Assembly: GCA_030770535.1 (NCBI GenBank) | Contig: JASVEC010000012.1 | Coordinates: forward strand, 1 to 64,000 | DNA length: 64,000 bases | Source: Batkoa obscura | Lineage: Eukaryota > Entomophthoromycota > Entomophthoromycetes > Entomophthorales > Batkoaceae | Direction of reading: 5' to 3' | Shown here: piece after piece, positions 36,375 to 47,419 of the stretch | Layout of the letters: each line of letters opens with the position of its first letter | Numbering within the stretch: position 1 is the first letter of the stretch | Notes under the pieces: generated by a model | What the model saw: only the letters and a program-made list of their open reading frames with translations | What the model was told of the DNA's origin: nothing | Databases searched by the model: none | Translations under genes and position numbers: made by a program

Positions 36375-37994
36375 ATGATATCAAGAATATTAGGTAGATT
36401 AAATGGATCAATAAATGTTAGTGGAAGGAATCAATTATTAAAAACTCGTTTATTAATAAATAAAGTACCGATAATAACATCCAATAATATAAAAAATAAA
36501 TTAAGATATATTCATAGTGAAGCGAATGATACAATTGAAAAAAATAAAACTGATTTTAAGGTAAGCTATAATTTATTAATATTAATTATTTGTATTAAAA
36601 CTAGCAATATTATTATAATAAAAAATTAGGACTTAGATATAGGAAACGACATCATACAAACTTTAGAAGAAAAATTCAATATTTATAAACCGACTTTAAT
36701 GCAACAATATTTATTAAATTATTTATCTTTAGATAAAGAAATTATATTAAAAAGTATGACTGGAACTGGAAAAACATTTATAACTTTATTATATTTAATA
36801 AATCAAATGAAAAAGAAAAAAGAAAAATATCAACTTGATACCATTTTTATTGTACCAAATAAAGAATTAGCTATTCAAATTGAAAATTGGTATAACAAAA
36901 TTAATAATAATAACAATAATAATAATCAACATTATAATTTACAAGTAATATATAAAGATCAACATAAAGAAGCAGAACAAGAAGCCAATTTAATTAAATA
37001 TAAACCTAATATAATAGTTGGTACACCTAATCGATTATTAGAATTCATTCATAAAGAGAATATAATTAATTTAAATAATTTATCAAGGATAATATTAGAT
37101 GAAGTAGATCATTTATTACGTTTACCCACACGTCATGCTTCACTAAAAAAACAATGGGTTAGAGAAACTCATCCAAAACCAAGTAGTATAATATTAGATG
37201 AATTAATTAATAAAAAACAATTGAATATTAAATTATTAGTCATGTCAGCAACATTAAATCGAGGTATTCGACATTATTTAAAGCAAAGAAATTGGATGAA
37301 ATATCCCATTTATATTGATGTTAATGCCGATATTGCTAATAGTATACCAACTACATTAGAGCATATGTGTTTAGTAATAAGTAAAGAAAGAGTTATTAAT
37401 TTAGATACAAATCCAGAAAGTCATAAATTAATGTTACCTAATATAGAAGAAGAAGAAGAAAATAAAGTCAAAAAAGAGAATCTTGAAAACAATATTATTA
37501 AAGTAGATGATATTCAATTATTAGAAAGTATAGCTTTAGCTGCTCATGCAGATCAAGTTAAAAATGGATTAGTGTTTATACCTCATTCAATGAAAGTAGA
37601 AGATGTTATTATAAAATTAAATAAAATGGGTATCAATGCTATTGATTTACAAAAATCATTTCCAATTCAATCTAATATTATTGAAACTGAAACTAAAATA
37701 GAAACTGAAATTAAAGATATACCAAAGTTATATGTTAGTAATTATTTTAATGCTCGAGGTATAGAAGTATGTGATTTAAGTCATGTATTTATCTTAGGTT
37801 ACCCAGGTACAATTCAAGATTATCAACATATGGCAGGTAGAGTAGGACGATTAATGGGTGGTCAAAATCATAATAGTAGTTGGGGTAGAGTTATTACATT
37901 AATTCCACAATCAAATGCTAATCAACATAAAATGAGAACATTATATAAATTATTAAATATTACCTTATTAGATCATCCAAACATTATAGATTAA
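36375..37994 (+). CDS. MRH4: Mitochondrial DEAD-box RNA helicase (Mrh4-like)
   Basis: Two exons (36375 to about 36559, then about 36630-37994) give about 516 aa. The N-terminus is basic and Asn-rich (MISRILGRLNGSINVSGRN), as in mitochondrial leaders. Motifs: Q-like KPTLMQQYL, I SMTGTGKTF, Ib VGTPNRLLEF, II DEVD, III MSATL, V-like NYFNARGIEVCDLSHV, VI HMAGRVGRLMG. Mrh4 is needed for late assembly of the mitochondrial large ribosomal subunit around 21S rRNA. Motif II is DEVD in place of DEAD. Orthology is inferred from the leader and motif pattern. Confidence 0.78.
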
Positions 37995-38061
37995 GTTATG
38001 TATATATGTATATATATATTAATTTAATGAATTATATAGAAATAAAATAATTAAAAAATAC

Positions 38062-38203
<142 letters not shown>

Positions 38204-38215
38204 TTACTTGTTTAT

Positions 38216-39994
38216 TTAAGATTCTTTACTTTCTAATACTCTACGTATAGTTTGAGCATCCATATTAAATTGATGAGATTTAGAAGGATAATTACTTTGA
38301 TTCATCCAACGTATAATAGATGATGGGGATTGTAAAAAAGCTTTAGTTTCAATTTGTCTTGCCCAAATTAGAGCAGATTCATCTGATTGTTCTAATGCAG
38401 TTGTATTATTATTATTGTTTTGTTTTAAATACATTTCATAAATATTTTGATAGTTTATTAGATATAAAAATAATTGATATATTAATAATATTGGTCTTAA
38501 ATATTGATGATTAAGTGAAAAATAAATCTTAATTAAACATTGTTCAATTGTTTCCATTATTAATAAATAAAATGGATCTAAATGATATTGTAAATAAAAT
38601 TGATATGTATTTTTAATATTTGATTCATAAAATTGTTGTTGAGATTGAAATAATCTCATGTTTTGTTGACATGTAAATACTGTATGCCATTTACCTAATT
38701 CCATTGAATATAATATGGGATCTAATATTTTATTATGTAATTCTAATTTAAATTGATTTGGATGATGTTTAGGTGGTAATTGACAAATAGTAGGTACTAA
38801 TCCGTTATTAGGCCAATATTTTGTTAATTCTTCATATTCATTTAAATTATTATGTACAAATTGAAATCTACCTAAAAACCAACTTAATAAAAATCGTTTA
38901 AATTGACTTGGACGAGGTAAATGATAACCTGTAATTTTTGATTTCATTGAACTACTTATTACATAATTTAAATAAATACAATTAGATGATATTGGGTATA
39001 ATTTACTATGCCATACTGCTCCTTCTAAACTATAATCGTAAATAAAATTATCTTCTAAATTAGAATAAGAACTACGTCCAATCAAAGCACACCAAAAGGA
39101 ACTTTGTTGTTTCTTAGATAAATTCCAATAATAATTCATTAATTGTAACCCAAATAAATAAATTACTGGTAAATTAAAATATAATAATAAATGAATTAAA
39201 CTTAACATTAATTGTAAAATAGAAATAGGATGAATAACACTTTTAGTAAACGGTTTTAAACCTAATACATAAGGTAATGTTGAACCACGTAAAGAACCTT
39301 CAATTGTAATTACTGCTTTAACCCATTTATCATTACTTTTACATTTAAAAAAATCAGTAGCTAATAAATATTGTAAATATAAAATAGTTTGAGCTCCATA
39401 ACCTTTACCAACTAATACAATAGGATTTTCTTCATTCCATTCCTTTAATACTCCTTCATAATATAAACCAAATTGAGAATGACAATATTTTCTACTATGT
39501 TCTTTACCATAATCTATTTTCCCCCCTTTAAGTTCATAAAATATTTCGCATGCTCTATCGTGTAATGAACCAAAGGAACTTGGATGAACCGGTATAGCGT
39601 TTGGTATTGCTTGTTTAATAGAATGCCAACTATCCCATATCCTTTTTTTACCTTCAAAAAAAGGAATTGAAATATCAATCTCATTAAAATTAAAAAAATC
39701 AGGTACTAAAATAAATTTATCTTCTTCATCTCCATTTAAATTAATTTTATCACTTTTTGCTTCAATTTTAATTTCTACTTTATTCTCTTTTACTGTTGAC
39801 GATGACATTCTATTTAATAATGGACTCTTTGGATAATATTGCGATATTGATTTAAAATTTTGCATAAAATTCATTCCTTCTTTATTACTTTCAATTGTTG
39901 TCTTCCCTTTATTATCTCCTGTCATTGATCGTCCACCATCCCCATATTCATTAACTAAACTTTTTAATAATGTTTTACTATCAAATCCAAACAT
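38216..39994 (-). CDS. Lipase-fold protein without nucleophile serine (probable pseudo-enzyme)
   Basis: A single exon of 592 aa. Residues 138-176 (PSSFGSLHDRACEIFYELKG, then GKIDYGKEHSRKYCHSQFG) match the conserved entry of staphylococcal/geobacillus-type (family I.5/I.6) lipases. The elbow that should read GHSQGGQT is VLVGKGYGAQT, so glycine (residue 198) replaces the catalytic serine. The usual NDG-V acid/calcium region reads WPNNGLVPT, and the expected GWDHxDF histidine motif after GKW is not seen. There is no signal peptide; hydrophobic stretches near residues 258-290 may sit in a membrane. It probably binds lipid or a partner rather than hydrolysing ester, or works by another mechanism. 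The fold assignment is good; the function is unknown. Confidence 0.75.
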   Translation of the reverse strand: MFGFDSKTLLKSLVNEYGDGGRSMTGDNKGKTTIESNKEGMNFMQNFKSISQYYPKSPLLNRMSSSTVKENKVEIKIEAKSDKINLNGDEEDKFILVPDFFNFNEIDISIPFFEGKKRIWDSWHSIKQAIPNAIPVHPSSFGSLHDRACEIFYELKGGKIDYGKEHSRKYCHSQFGLYYEGVLKEWNEENPIVLVGKGYGAQTILYLQYLLATDFFKCKSNDKWVKAVITIEGSLRGSTLPYVLGLKPFTKSVIHPISILQLMLSLIHLLLYFNLPVIYLFGLQLMNYYWNLSKKQQSSFWCALIGRSSYSNLEDNFIYDYSLEGAVWHSKLYPISSNCIYLNYVISSSMKSKITGYHLPRPSQFKRFLLSWFLGRFQFVHNNLNEYEELTKYWPNNGLVPTICQLPPKHHPNQFKLELHNKILDPILYSMELGKWHTVFTCQQNMRLFQSQQQFYESNIKNTYQFYLQYHLDPFYLLIMETIEQCLIKIYFSLNHQYLRPILLIYQLFLYLINYQNIYEMYLKQNNNNNTTALEQSDESALIWARQIETKAFLQSPSSIIRWMNQSNYPSKSHQFNMDAQTIRRVLESKES

Positions 39995-40251
39995 CTTCTT
40001 AATTTAAATTAAACTTATTAATCAATTGAACTTATAAAATTCTTTCTTTTGTATAGTTTTCTTAAGGTCTCTTTTTCACATGGAATTACCGTTTCCATCC
40101 CTGAAATTATATTCTTAGTTAAATTAACTTAATGGAAAATTTTAACAACTCCGCTAGAAAAATCGAAAAATCGATTTCAAAACATCTTATTTATTAGATT
40201 TGTTAAATAATCAATGATATCATTTTAATTAAGATTATTTTTAATATAAAG

Positions 40252-40342
40252 GTTGTTATTGTTATTGTTATTGTTATTGTTATTGTTATTGTTATTATTA
40301 TTGTTATTATTATTGTTATTGTTATTGTTATTGTTATTGTTA
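40252..40342. repeat. (TTATTG)n microsatellite
   Basis: About 15 copies of a six-base TTATTG unit with a few TTATTA variants. Intergenic. Confidence 0.93.
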
Positions 40343-40669
40343 ATGAAAGGATACTATTTCTTTGTGATATAATTTACGCTTTTATTTTCATAAAAAAAGG
40401 AAAATTTGAATTAGTAGAAATTACTAAACTATCTTTTATTTTCTAATCAAAAGTTAAAGATTTTTTTAATGATAATAAAAGGGTTGATTTTAGTTCAATG
40501 ATAAATAAATTGCTTAGCAATTCATTAAAACAAATTTAAAAAATGAAAAATATACTAAGCTTTTTAATGATATCAAATAATAAATAATAGTCCAATATGA
40601 AAACTCTAAATATAATTTAAGATTTTAGTAAGAGTCAATTCAAACAGATTTTTAGAAAGTTGAAATTGA

Positions 40670-40738
40670 ATTGAGAAATGATTTATCTATCCAACCTTTG
40701 ATGGGTTTTGAGTTCGAATCCTATCTCACTCAATTAAA
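40670..40738 (+). pseudogene. Possible tRNA-derived relic
   Basis: A B-box-like GAGTTCGAATCC occurs at about 40710-40721. An AATTGAG/CTCAATT pair could form a 7-bp acceptor stem around a 67-nt segment. A CTTTGAT stretch resembles a glutamine anticodon loop. The D-arm A box is missing and the T stem does not pair properly, so this is not a functional tRNA. It may be a tRNA fossil or the head of a SINE, or chance. Confidence 0.25.
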
Positions 40739-41114
40739 ATAGAAATTTACCCCATGTTTTCTCTCCTCTGTAAGACTACTAGGCTATACCCAAAATTACT
40801 ATCAGTAATTTTTCAGTCTATCTCTATTTTTTTTCTTTTATATAAAAAAAGAGATAAAATATGCAATAAATAAAGTGTGTAATGTGGATTAAATAGTATG
40901 AAAGGTTTCAATAATCAATTCAATAAAGTGTCATTATAATAAAATTATGATAACTCTTGAAATAATATAATCAAAGAAATTAAAATAACAACGTTTAAAA
41001 AGTTTACCATTTTAAAAAGGATAAGTAATCTATAAATTCAACAATTTATATTCTAATAATATAAAATATAAAACTTATTACTGTTTATTACTATTTATTA
41101 ATCCCATATTAATA

Positions 41115-41736
41115 TTATAACTCCAATTTTTTTGGATCGAAAATTCTACAACGATCATTAAATACTTTCGAACTACGTCTTTGTATAATCTCTTCAACTG
41201 ATGCTTCATTTTTAATCCATCTTAACTAAATTCAAAAAATACTCTAATCAAATTTAAAACCCATATTTAAAAAAAATCATTTACCTTAGCTTCCTCTGCA
41301 TAAAGATGGGATTTTAATACAGAATTCTCTTTATTTTTATCAAAATCTTCTCGAAGTTGGGTTAATTTTCCATCTACTAACTAAAAACAATAGTTTTATG
41401 AATACGATCCACTACATTTAAAGATAATAATAATAATAATAATAATAATAATTCTTACTTTAACACAAGTTTTAATAACTGTATCTCTTTCTGAATAAGC
41501 TTTGCTTAAAGTTTGAAATGTTTTTAAACAAGATTCTTCTGATTTTGTATCTGTTGTGTTTAATCTTAATATTATATTATCATCCGGTTTACGTAATTTT
41601 TTTAATAGATCTAAATAATAAAATAGTTTTAAGTTTATCTAATATAATTATTGATTGTTTTTATATAATTACCTCGAAAATGACTTAAATCATAACATAC
41701 TCGCGTATCAAATTCATACTCTTTATAGTGGCTCAT
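41115..41736 (-). CDS. MIX23: Mitochondrial intermembrane space protein MIX23 (CCDC58)
   Basis: Four exons from ATG 41736 to TAA 41115 give about 135 aa. The family pattern is clear: LRKPDDNIILRLNTT, SCLKTFQTLSKAYSERDTVI, KTCVKLVDGKL, LRWIKNEASVEEII, VFNDRCRIFDP. It carries the spaced cysteines (SC...KTC, NDRC) that form disulfides after Mia40-dependent import into the intermembrane space. Yeast Mix23 supports protein import; human CCDC58 has the same domain. The N-terminal cysteine RVCYDL is also conserved. Confidence 0.88.
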
Positions 41737-42032
41737 TTCTAAACAATTATTTTTTTTAAAAATGATTATTTTTAATTGCGTTGGAAGTAAGCTTAGTTTT
41801 TTCGCAGTTTATAAAGTGACACTAAAATTTCAGTTTTAGTAACAAATTCATCCAAACTTTTAAAAGTAAGAGTTCTATAATATTATACAAATTAGTTTTC
41901 ATTATTATTAATATTTTATATTAAAATCTTACATCTTCATTAAAATAAATTGCACAATTAAAAATAAAAGTTCTTTATTTAAAAATTAAAATAATGATAT
42001 TAATAATAAATATTATAAATTGTATATTTTAT

Positions 42033-43362
42033 TTATTTCCAACTAAGTTTTAAAATTTCTCTAGTAATACCACTATCAATTTTAAATACTGTATCACAAT
42101 TCATTTCCCCTTTACTTTCAATTAATTGTTTAAATTCTAAAGTACCACCACCAACACCAAAATACATAGTTTTAGCAGCAACATAACTATTAACAGAAAA
42201 TTAATATTATAATTTTTATGATTTTAACATATAAAAAGCTTACGCAATTCCATTTGGTTTACTTAATAATTTATTAATTGTATCATATAATTTTGGTATT
42301 AATTCAGGGGCATAAATAGTTTCTGTTGTAAGTAAAATATCATAGCCATTTGGTATATATTGTTGAGTTATTGGTGGCTAAATAAATATTGAATATATAT
42401 AAAATATAAAATATAAAATATAAAACTTACTAAAGTTTCCCAATCTCCGTAAAAAGCTTTAAATTTATTTTGCTCATTATATTTATTAATAAGTTCCATA
42501 TTTAAATCAACTTCAACTTCTTCTTCTTTTTCATTATTATTAATTGGCAATAACAAATTACTAAATAAATTGGGTAAAGTTATCCAACTTATTACTTCTT
42601 TGTTATAGTCTGAAAAATGAATTGAATTGACTTCAAAATTCCTTAAAATCGTTAAAGAAGGTATTGAGGAACCACAACCTAACTTTATAATAATAATTAA
42701 TTAACTAATATATAATAATAGTTTTGTCTTACTTCAATGATATTTCTATTTTTAAATTCTTCTTCATTTTGATCTAATAAATAAGCTGATAAATCTAATG
42801 CTGACTCCCAAGTTTTAAAACCACCTATAAAAAAGCATTATAATTAATATTTTAATAATAATAATAATAATAAATAATTTCTTTTAATTTTACCTTCATA
42901 AATATGTCGAACTACATCTAAGCCATCAATCCAAGCTCTAATTTCATCTTGTTCATTATCTTTATCTTCAAGTTTATCTTGTTGAGCTAAATGTAATTTA
43001 ATATCGGAAAGATATCTTTTATAAACTAAATTTATAATTTCTTTTTTAGTATCGTTATTTAATGGTCGAATACCCTCTAATTCAATTACTTGAGGTAACT
43101 AAAATAATTCAGTTTTATTATTTTATTCATTATTTTATTTATTATTTTATTTTTAATTACCAATTCATTAAGTTTATATTCTTTAGCATGGATGATTGGT
43201 TCTTCACTCTCTTTTTTATCATTCAATGTTATACTTTGAAATTGTGTTTCCAAATCATTTTCTTCATTATTATCTATCTATTATATTATCATCATTAAAA
43301 ATTAATTTATTAATAGCAATAAAAAAGGGTAATAAACTTACACTAAAATTAAATTTAAACAT
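42033..43362 (-). CDS. HPM1: Protein-histidine N-methyltransferase Hpm1 (METTL18)
   Basis: About seven exons from ATG 43362 (first exon only MFKFNFS) to TAA 42033. The family signature YEGGFKTWESALDLSAYL precedes the SAM-binding glycine loop ELGCGSS-type VLGCGSSIPSLTIL. FSDYNKEVI follows, with DILLTTETIYAPELI as the post-I/IV region and a C-terminal YFGVGGGTLEF. Hpm1 methylates one histidine of ribosomal protein uL3, affecting 60S assembly and translation fidelity. It is divergent from SBDS, 114 bp away, another 60S factor. Confidence 0.87.
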
Positions 43363-43476
43363 TTTAAAATTTTTTTAACAAAAATTTTAAAAAATCAAAT
43401 TTTCAAATTAACTTTGCATAATAAATTTCTAATCAAATTCATTTTCAAATGCTATTTTTTTAATTTAATTTGAGTT

Positions 43477-44492
43477 ATGTCAATATTTCAACCAAGTAAT
43501 CAAATAAAGTAATTAACTACTCTTAATACTAATAAATAATAACAATACTAAAATTATAATTAGACTTACTAATGTCTCTATAGTCAAGTTACGTAAGGGA
43601 GGTAAAAGGTTTGAAATTGCTTGTTATAAAAATAAAGTAATGGAATGGAGGAGTCAAGTGTAATTTAAATTATAAGTAATCAAATTAAAAATTAATGATT
43701 TGTTAGTGAAACTGATTTAGATGAAATCTTACAAATCAATTCTATCTTTACCAATGTATCTAAAGGTCAATTAGCCAATACAGAAGATTTAACAAAATGT
43801 TTTAAAACAGAAGATAAAGAAAAGATTATTCTAGAAGTAATTTTTATTGAACTTTATTATTATTATCATGTAGTTAAATGATTTAGATATTAAAAAAAGG
43901 GGAGTTACAAGTAGGAGAAAAAGAGCGAGCAAATGCTTTGGAAACCTTATCAAAAGATATAGCTAGTTTAGTAGCGGATATGTGTGTTAATCCAACGAAT
44001 AAAAGACCATATACAGTATCGATGATTGAAAAAGCGATTGCGGATTTACATTATTCTACCAATCCAAATAAAAATGCTAAGCAACAGGTAATTATTTTTA
44101 TAATATAATTAGTAGTATTAATTAATTTTTCATAGGCTTTAGAAATCATCCGACAACTTCAAGATAAAAAAACCATACCCATTGCTCGTGCTCAAATGAG
44201 AATTCGTATTACATTACCTGGTAAAGAAGCTAAAAAACTTAAAGAAAGTTTATTACCTAATATTTCAAAAGTGGAAGAAGAAGACTTTGGGGATTTATAT
44301 GAAATGGTAATTCTTTTTTTAAGTTTATTTTTATTATTTTGACTCTACTTTTTATTTTTAATTTAGGTCTCTTTAATTGATCCAGGAAATTTAAAAGTAT
44401 TATCAGATAAAATTTCAGTTGCTACTAAAGGTCGAGGTGGGTTAGAAGTATTATCATTAAAAGATTTAGAAGAAGGCAATGAAAAATATTAA
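43477..44492 (+). CDS. SDO1: Ribosome maturation protein SBDS/Sdo1
   Basis: Six exons from ATG 43477 to TAA 44490-44492 give about 250 aa, the normal length. The FYSH domain begins [20 protein letters not shown] and includes [35 protein letters not shown] and the [17 protein letters not shown] hinge follow, then [18 protein letters not shown] in domain III. SBDS works with the GTPase Efl1 to release eIF6/Tif6 from pre-60S subunits in the cytoplasm. No unusual feature. Confidence 0.95.
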
Positions 44493-44579
44493 TAAAAGTA
44501 ATTTCTTATAGAAAGTAATAAAAATATCCATTTTACAAACTTTATAAAATAATTTATAAATTCAAGTCTAAATTTGAAC

Positions 44580-45118
44580 TCAAGGTAAATCAATAAAAAA
44601 AGTATAGATAAGGGAAATAGTAATAATAGATAAAAAAGCGACAGCTAAACAGATACCAATTCTAGAAATTGGGAATTTTCCTTTTGTTAAACTAAATTGA
44701 ATAAAAAAATAGCGAAATAAGCCAAATCCAACAAATGCAATGGCACAACACATATAAACAATACCAATTATTAAATGTTCATCTTTATGAATTGATGGCT
44801 GACCGCTTAACTTACTTAATTGAGTTATTGCAATTCCTAAGGTTACTAATGCTAATGAAGTTCTTAACCAAGCTAAAAAGGTACGTTCATTTGCTATTAT
44901 TTATTATCATTATTATTGTTACTTCAATTACTAGTATTATTATAAAATATACCTAAATGATCCCTTGCAACGGAACCTTTATTTTCTAAAGTCAAAGATA
45001 AAAAAGTGCGTTGTTTATCTTTCTCATTACTATTGTTATTAATAGCTATCCTTTCACTATCAATTGGAGCAATTGAGTTATAACCATACACTATATTAGT
45101 ATTGCTAGAAGATGCCAT
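44580..45118 (-). CDS. DUF202 family membrane protein, copy 1
   Basis: Two exons (45118 to about 44954, then about 44896-44580) give about 160 aa. After a soluble leader the family core reads FLSLTLENKGSVARDHLANE, then RTFLAWLRTSLALVTLGIAI, with helices VYMCCAIAFVGFGLFRYFF and ISRIGICLAVAFLSIITISL. DUF202 (YidH-like) proteins are three-helix membrane proteins; the same fold forms the Vtc1 part of the vacuolar polyphosphate polymerase complex. The exact role is not known. It is the neighbour and probable duplicate of the gene at 45471-45934, with the intron at the same codon. Confidence 0.82.
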
Positions 45119-45470
45119 AATATTCTAAAATCGTAAAAACAAAGTAATTAACAAGAAAAAAAAAAAATTTCTTTAAAAAATTCCGATTATTATGTTCATT
45201 TTTACCTCCTTTTTTTCATTAGATTAAGATTATTCTTTGCTCATTATTATTTTTAGCTAAAAAATTATGGGGATATCATCAAATAGGCAAATTAACTCCA
45301 ATTTATTGAAATTTATAGGCTAAATTATGCCCTTTCAATAATAATGAGATCATTTTTAATTGCAAGTGATTTTGACACATTTTGAGTAAAAATAAAAAAA
45401 ATAAAAATAAAAAATTTAGAAAAATTTAAAAACATAGTCATAGCGACTCAATTTAAATAATATATAATAG

Positions 45471-45934
45471 CTAATGAAATTTAATATCAAATAATTTTTC
45501 CAGGCCAATAAAGCATGTTAAAGCAACACAAAACAAGAGTAATAAGAAAGAACCCAAAAATAAACTTATTCTTGTACTTGGAAAATTTTGTTGTAGTAAT
45601 TGATTTTGCACACGAAAGTAGCGTGATAATCCTAGTACTAAAAAGATATTTCCCATGACACTATAAAGGATGCCTATCCAAAAGATATATGAACTACTTT
45701 TAATCACTTCCATCTTAGCTAATTGAGTGATTGCTAAACCTACTGTCACCAATGTTATGGAGGTTCGTAACCACGATAAAAAAGTACGTTCATTTGCTAA
45801 ATATTAAGGAGATAAGTAAAGAGTAGTTAAATTCTAAAATGATTAAAAGTACCCAAATGATCTCTAGCTGTAGACCCTTTATTTTCTAAAGTTAAAAATA
45901 ATCTTGGAAATTTAAATTTTAAACTTTTATTCAT
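45471..45934 (-). CDS. DUF202 family membrane protein, copy 2
   Basis: Two exons from ATG 45934 give about 135 aa. Core: RLFLTLENKGSTARDHLANE, RTFLSWLRTSITLVTVGLAI, then FWIGILYSVMGNIFLVLGLS and ISLFLGSFLLLLFCVALTCF. The leader is much shorter than in copy 1 (MNKSLKFKFP). The same intron follows the HL codon of RDHL as in copy 1, so the two arose by tandem duplication. Three membrane helices, with N-in topology likely. Confidence 0.82.
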
Positions 45935-46798
45935 CTTTTTATGTATATAATAATTTAAGTTAACTTTTAAAAAAAAACAGTCATTTAACTCTGTTTTATA
46001 CTCCTTCGGCTGTCAAATTTTTAACCTCAATTCGGTAATGATTGGTTAATTTGATGATAATGAATACATGATCTCATTGTAATAATTATAGATATTATTC
46101 TTTGGTATATATAAAAAGATTATCCTAATGTTGACTTTGAAATCAAAGTTTAATGGATTAATATGCTTATTATCTATTAATATGAAATACAATTTATCAT
46201 ATAAATACATGAAGCTCCAAAATAATGTGAAAGTTCCTTTCTTTTGCTAATAAAGTTGTATCGTGCATAAGTTAACAGTATACTTTAAAGCGACGTAGCT
46301 AAAAATAAGAAGAATTTTAAAGAAACAGGATATATGGTAATGTCTCAGTAATTATGTTAAATATACAAACTGAAATAAATAAACTCAAAAGTTTCAATAT
46401 AAAATCTAGATTTAAAGTTTATTGAAGTGCATATTTATTACTAGCCACCTTGCCTTTTAAGGAAACGCTATACAGTAAGGTTTTAGTAATGTTATAGTTA
46501 ATGTAGCGTGTAACGAAGATTCAATAATATACTGTGATATATCATCAAAAAAATTGATATATTAAAAAACGCATATCATGCTTTTTTATCTTTTTATTAC
46601 TATATTTTATATATTAAATAAAATATTAATTACAAGTTGTAAAAATACACAAAATTTTAAATTTTGTTAAGGGATGGAAAAAATAGAATGAAAATCTGAA
46701 TAAGGGGGACGCAAAAATAAGGGTATAAAAGAATAAGAATATATAAAATAAAGAATAGCAACAAAACAATAAACTAAATTTATTATTTTTTAACAAAG
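45935..46798. promoter_or_regulatory. Divergent intergenic region, DUF202 / TMEM97-like
   Basis: 864 bp between divergent starts. AT-rich; no repeat or ORF recognised. Confidence 0.4.
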
Positions 46799-47377
46799 AT
46801 GAAAACATTAACTGAACGTCCATTAGACAGCGTCTATTTTTATTATTTTTTAATTCATTCAATCTTTACAGTAATATTTGATTGTGTACCTATTTATCCA
46901 GCTATAATGCAACCTCAATTTTTAGTACAATTTAATCAATTTCAAGTCAATTTGTTTAAAGATCCTTATATGAGTATATACAATCATGGTTACAATAATA
47001 ATTACAATGCTACTTATTTTCAATTGTTTTGGTTTCGTACTTTTGTTTATATAGAATTATTGTTACATTTACCTTTTTTTATTTATTCTATATATCAGTT
47101 ATATTATGGTAGTTTTTATTATAATTTAAGTAATTTATTAACTTATATTTTTATAGATAGAAAATATAAACTAAGATTATATGGTATTATCTATTCTTCC
47201 TCAGTAATGACGAGTGTATTACCAATGTTAGTATCTTTTTTACATGGGTTTCCAAACTTACCATTAAGTTATCGTTATTCTTTATTTATGTTATATTTTC
47301 CATTCTTTTTTATACCTTTGGTATTATTAATTGATCTTTCTACTTTGGAAATTTCAAAACTTAAAAAATTGCAATAA
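46799..47377 (+). CDS. EXPERA-domain membrane protein (TMEM97/sigma-2 receptor-like)
   Basis: A single exon of 192 aa with four membrane helices. The opening RPLDSVYFYYFLIHSIFTVI, followed by FDCVPIYP, is the EXPERA start; the His and the Asp of the D-x3-YP motif are present. FWFRTFVYIELLLHLPFFI is the second helix, with the conserved Glu. TMEM97 and relatives bind sterols and oxysterols in the ER and lysosome; yeast has a related protein. The tail ends KLKKLQ, a possible KKxx-type ER retrieval signal. Confidence 0.82.
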   Translation: MKTLTERPLDSVYFYYFLIHSIFTVIFDCVPIYPAIMQPQFLVQFNQFQVNLFKDPYMSIYNHGYNNNYNATYFQLFWFRTFVYIELLLHLPFFIYSIYQLYYGSFYYNLSNLLTYIFIDRKYKLRLYGIIYSSSVMTSVLPMLVSFLHGFPNLPLSYRYSLFMLYFPFFFIPLVLLIDLSTLEISKLKKLQ

Positions 47378-47419
47378 AATTGATATTTTCTTCGTTTTAT
47401 TTTCTTTATAATATTTAAA

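Larger units (their letters stand above)
39995..41114. other. Intergenic region with microsatellite and tRNA-like relic
   Basis: 1,120 bp upstream of the lipase-like gene. It contains a (TTATTG)n microsatellite and, near 40670-40738, a short sequence with tRNA-like features. No ORF is supported. Confidence 0.5.

Noticed and set aside
43062-43378. Forward-strand ORFs opposite HPM1
   Set aside because: Antisense shadows of HPM1 exons and introns.
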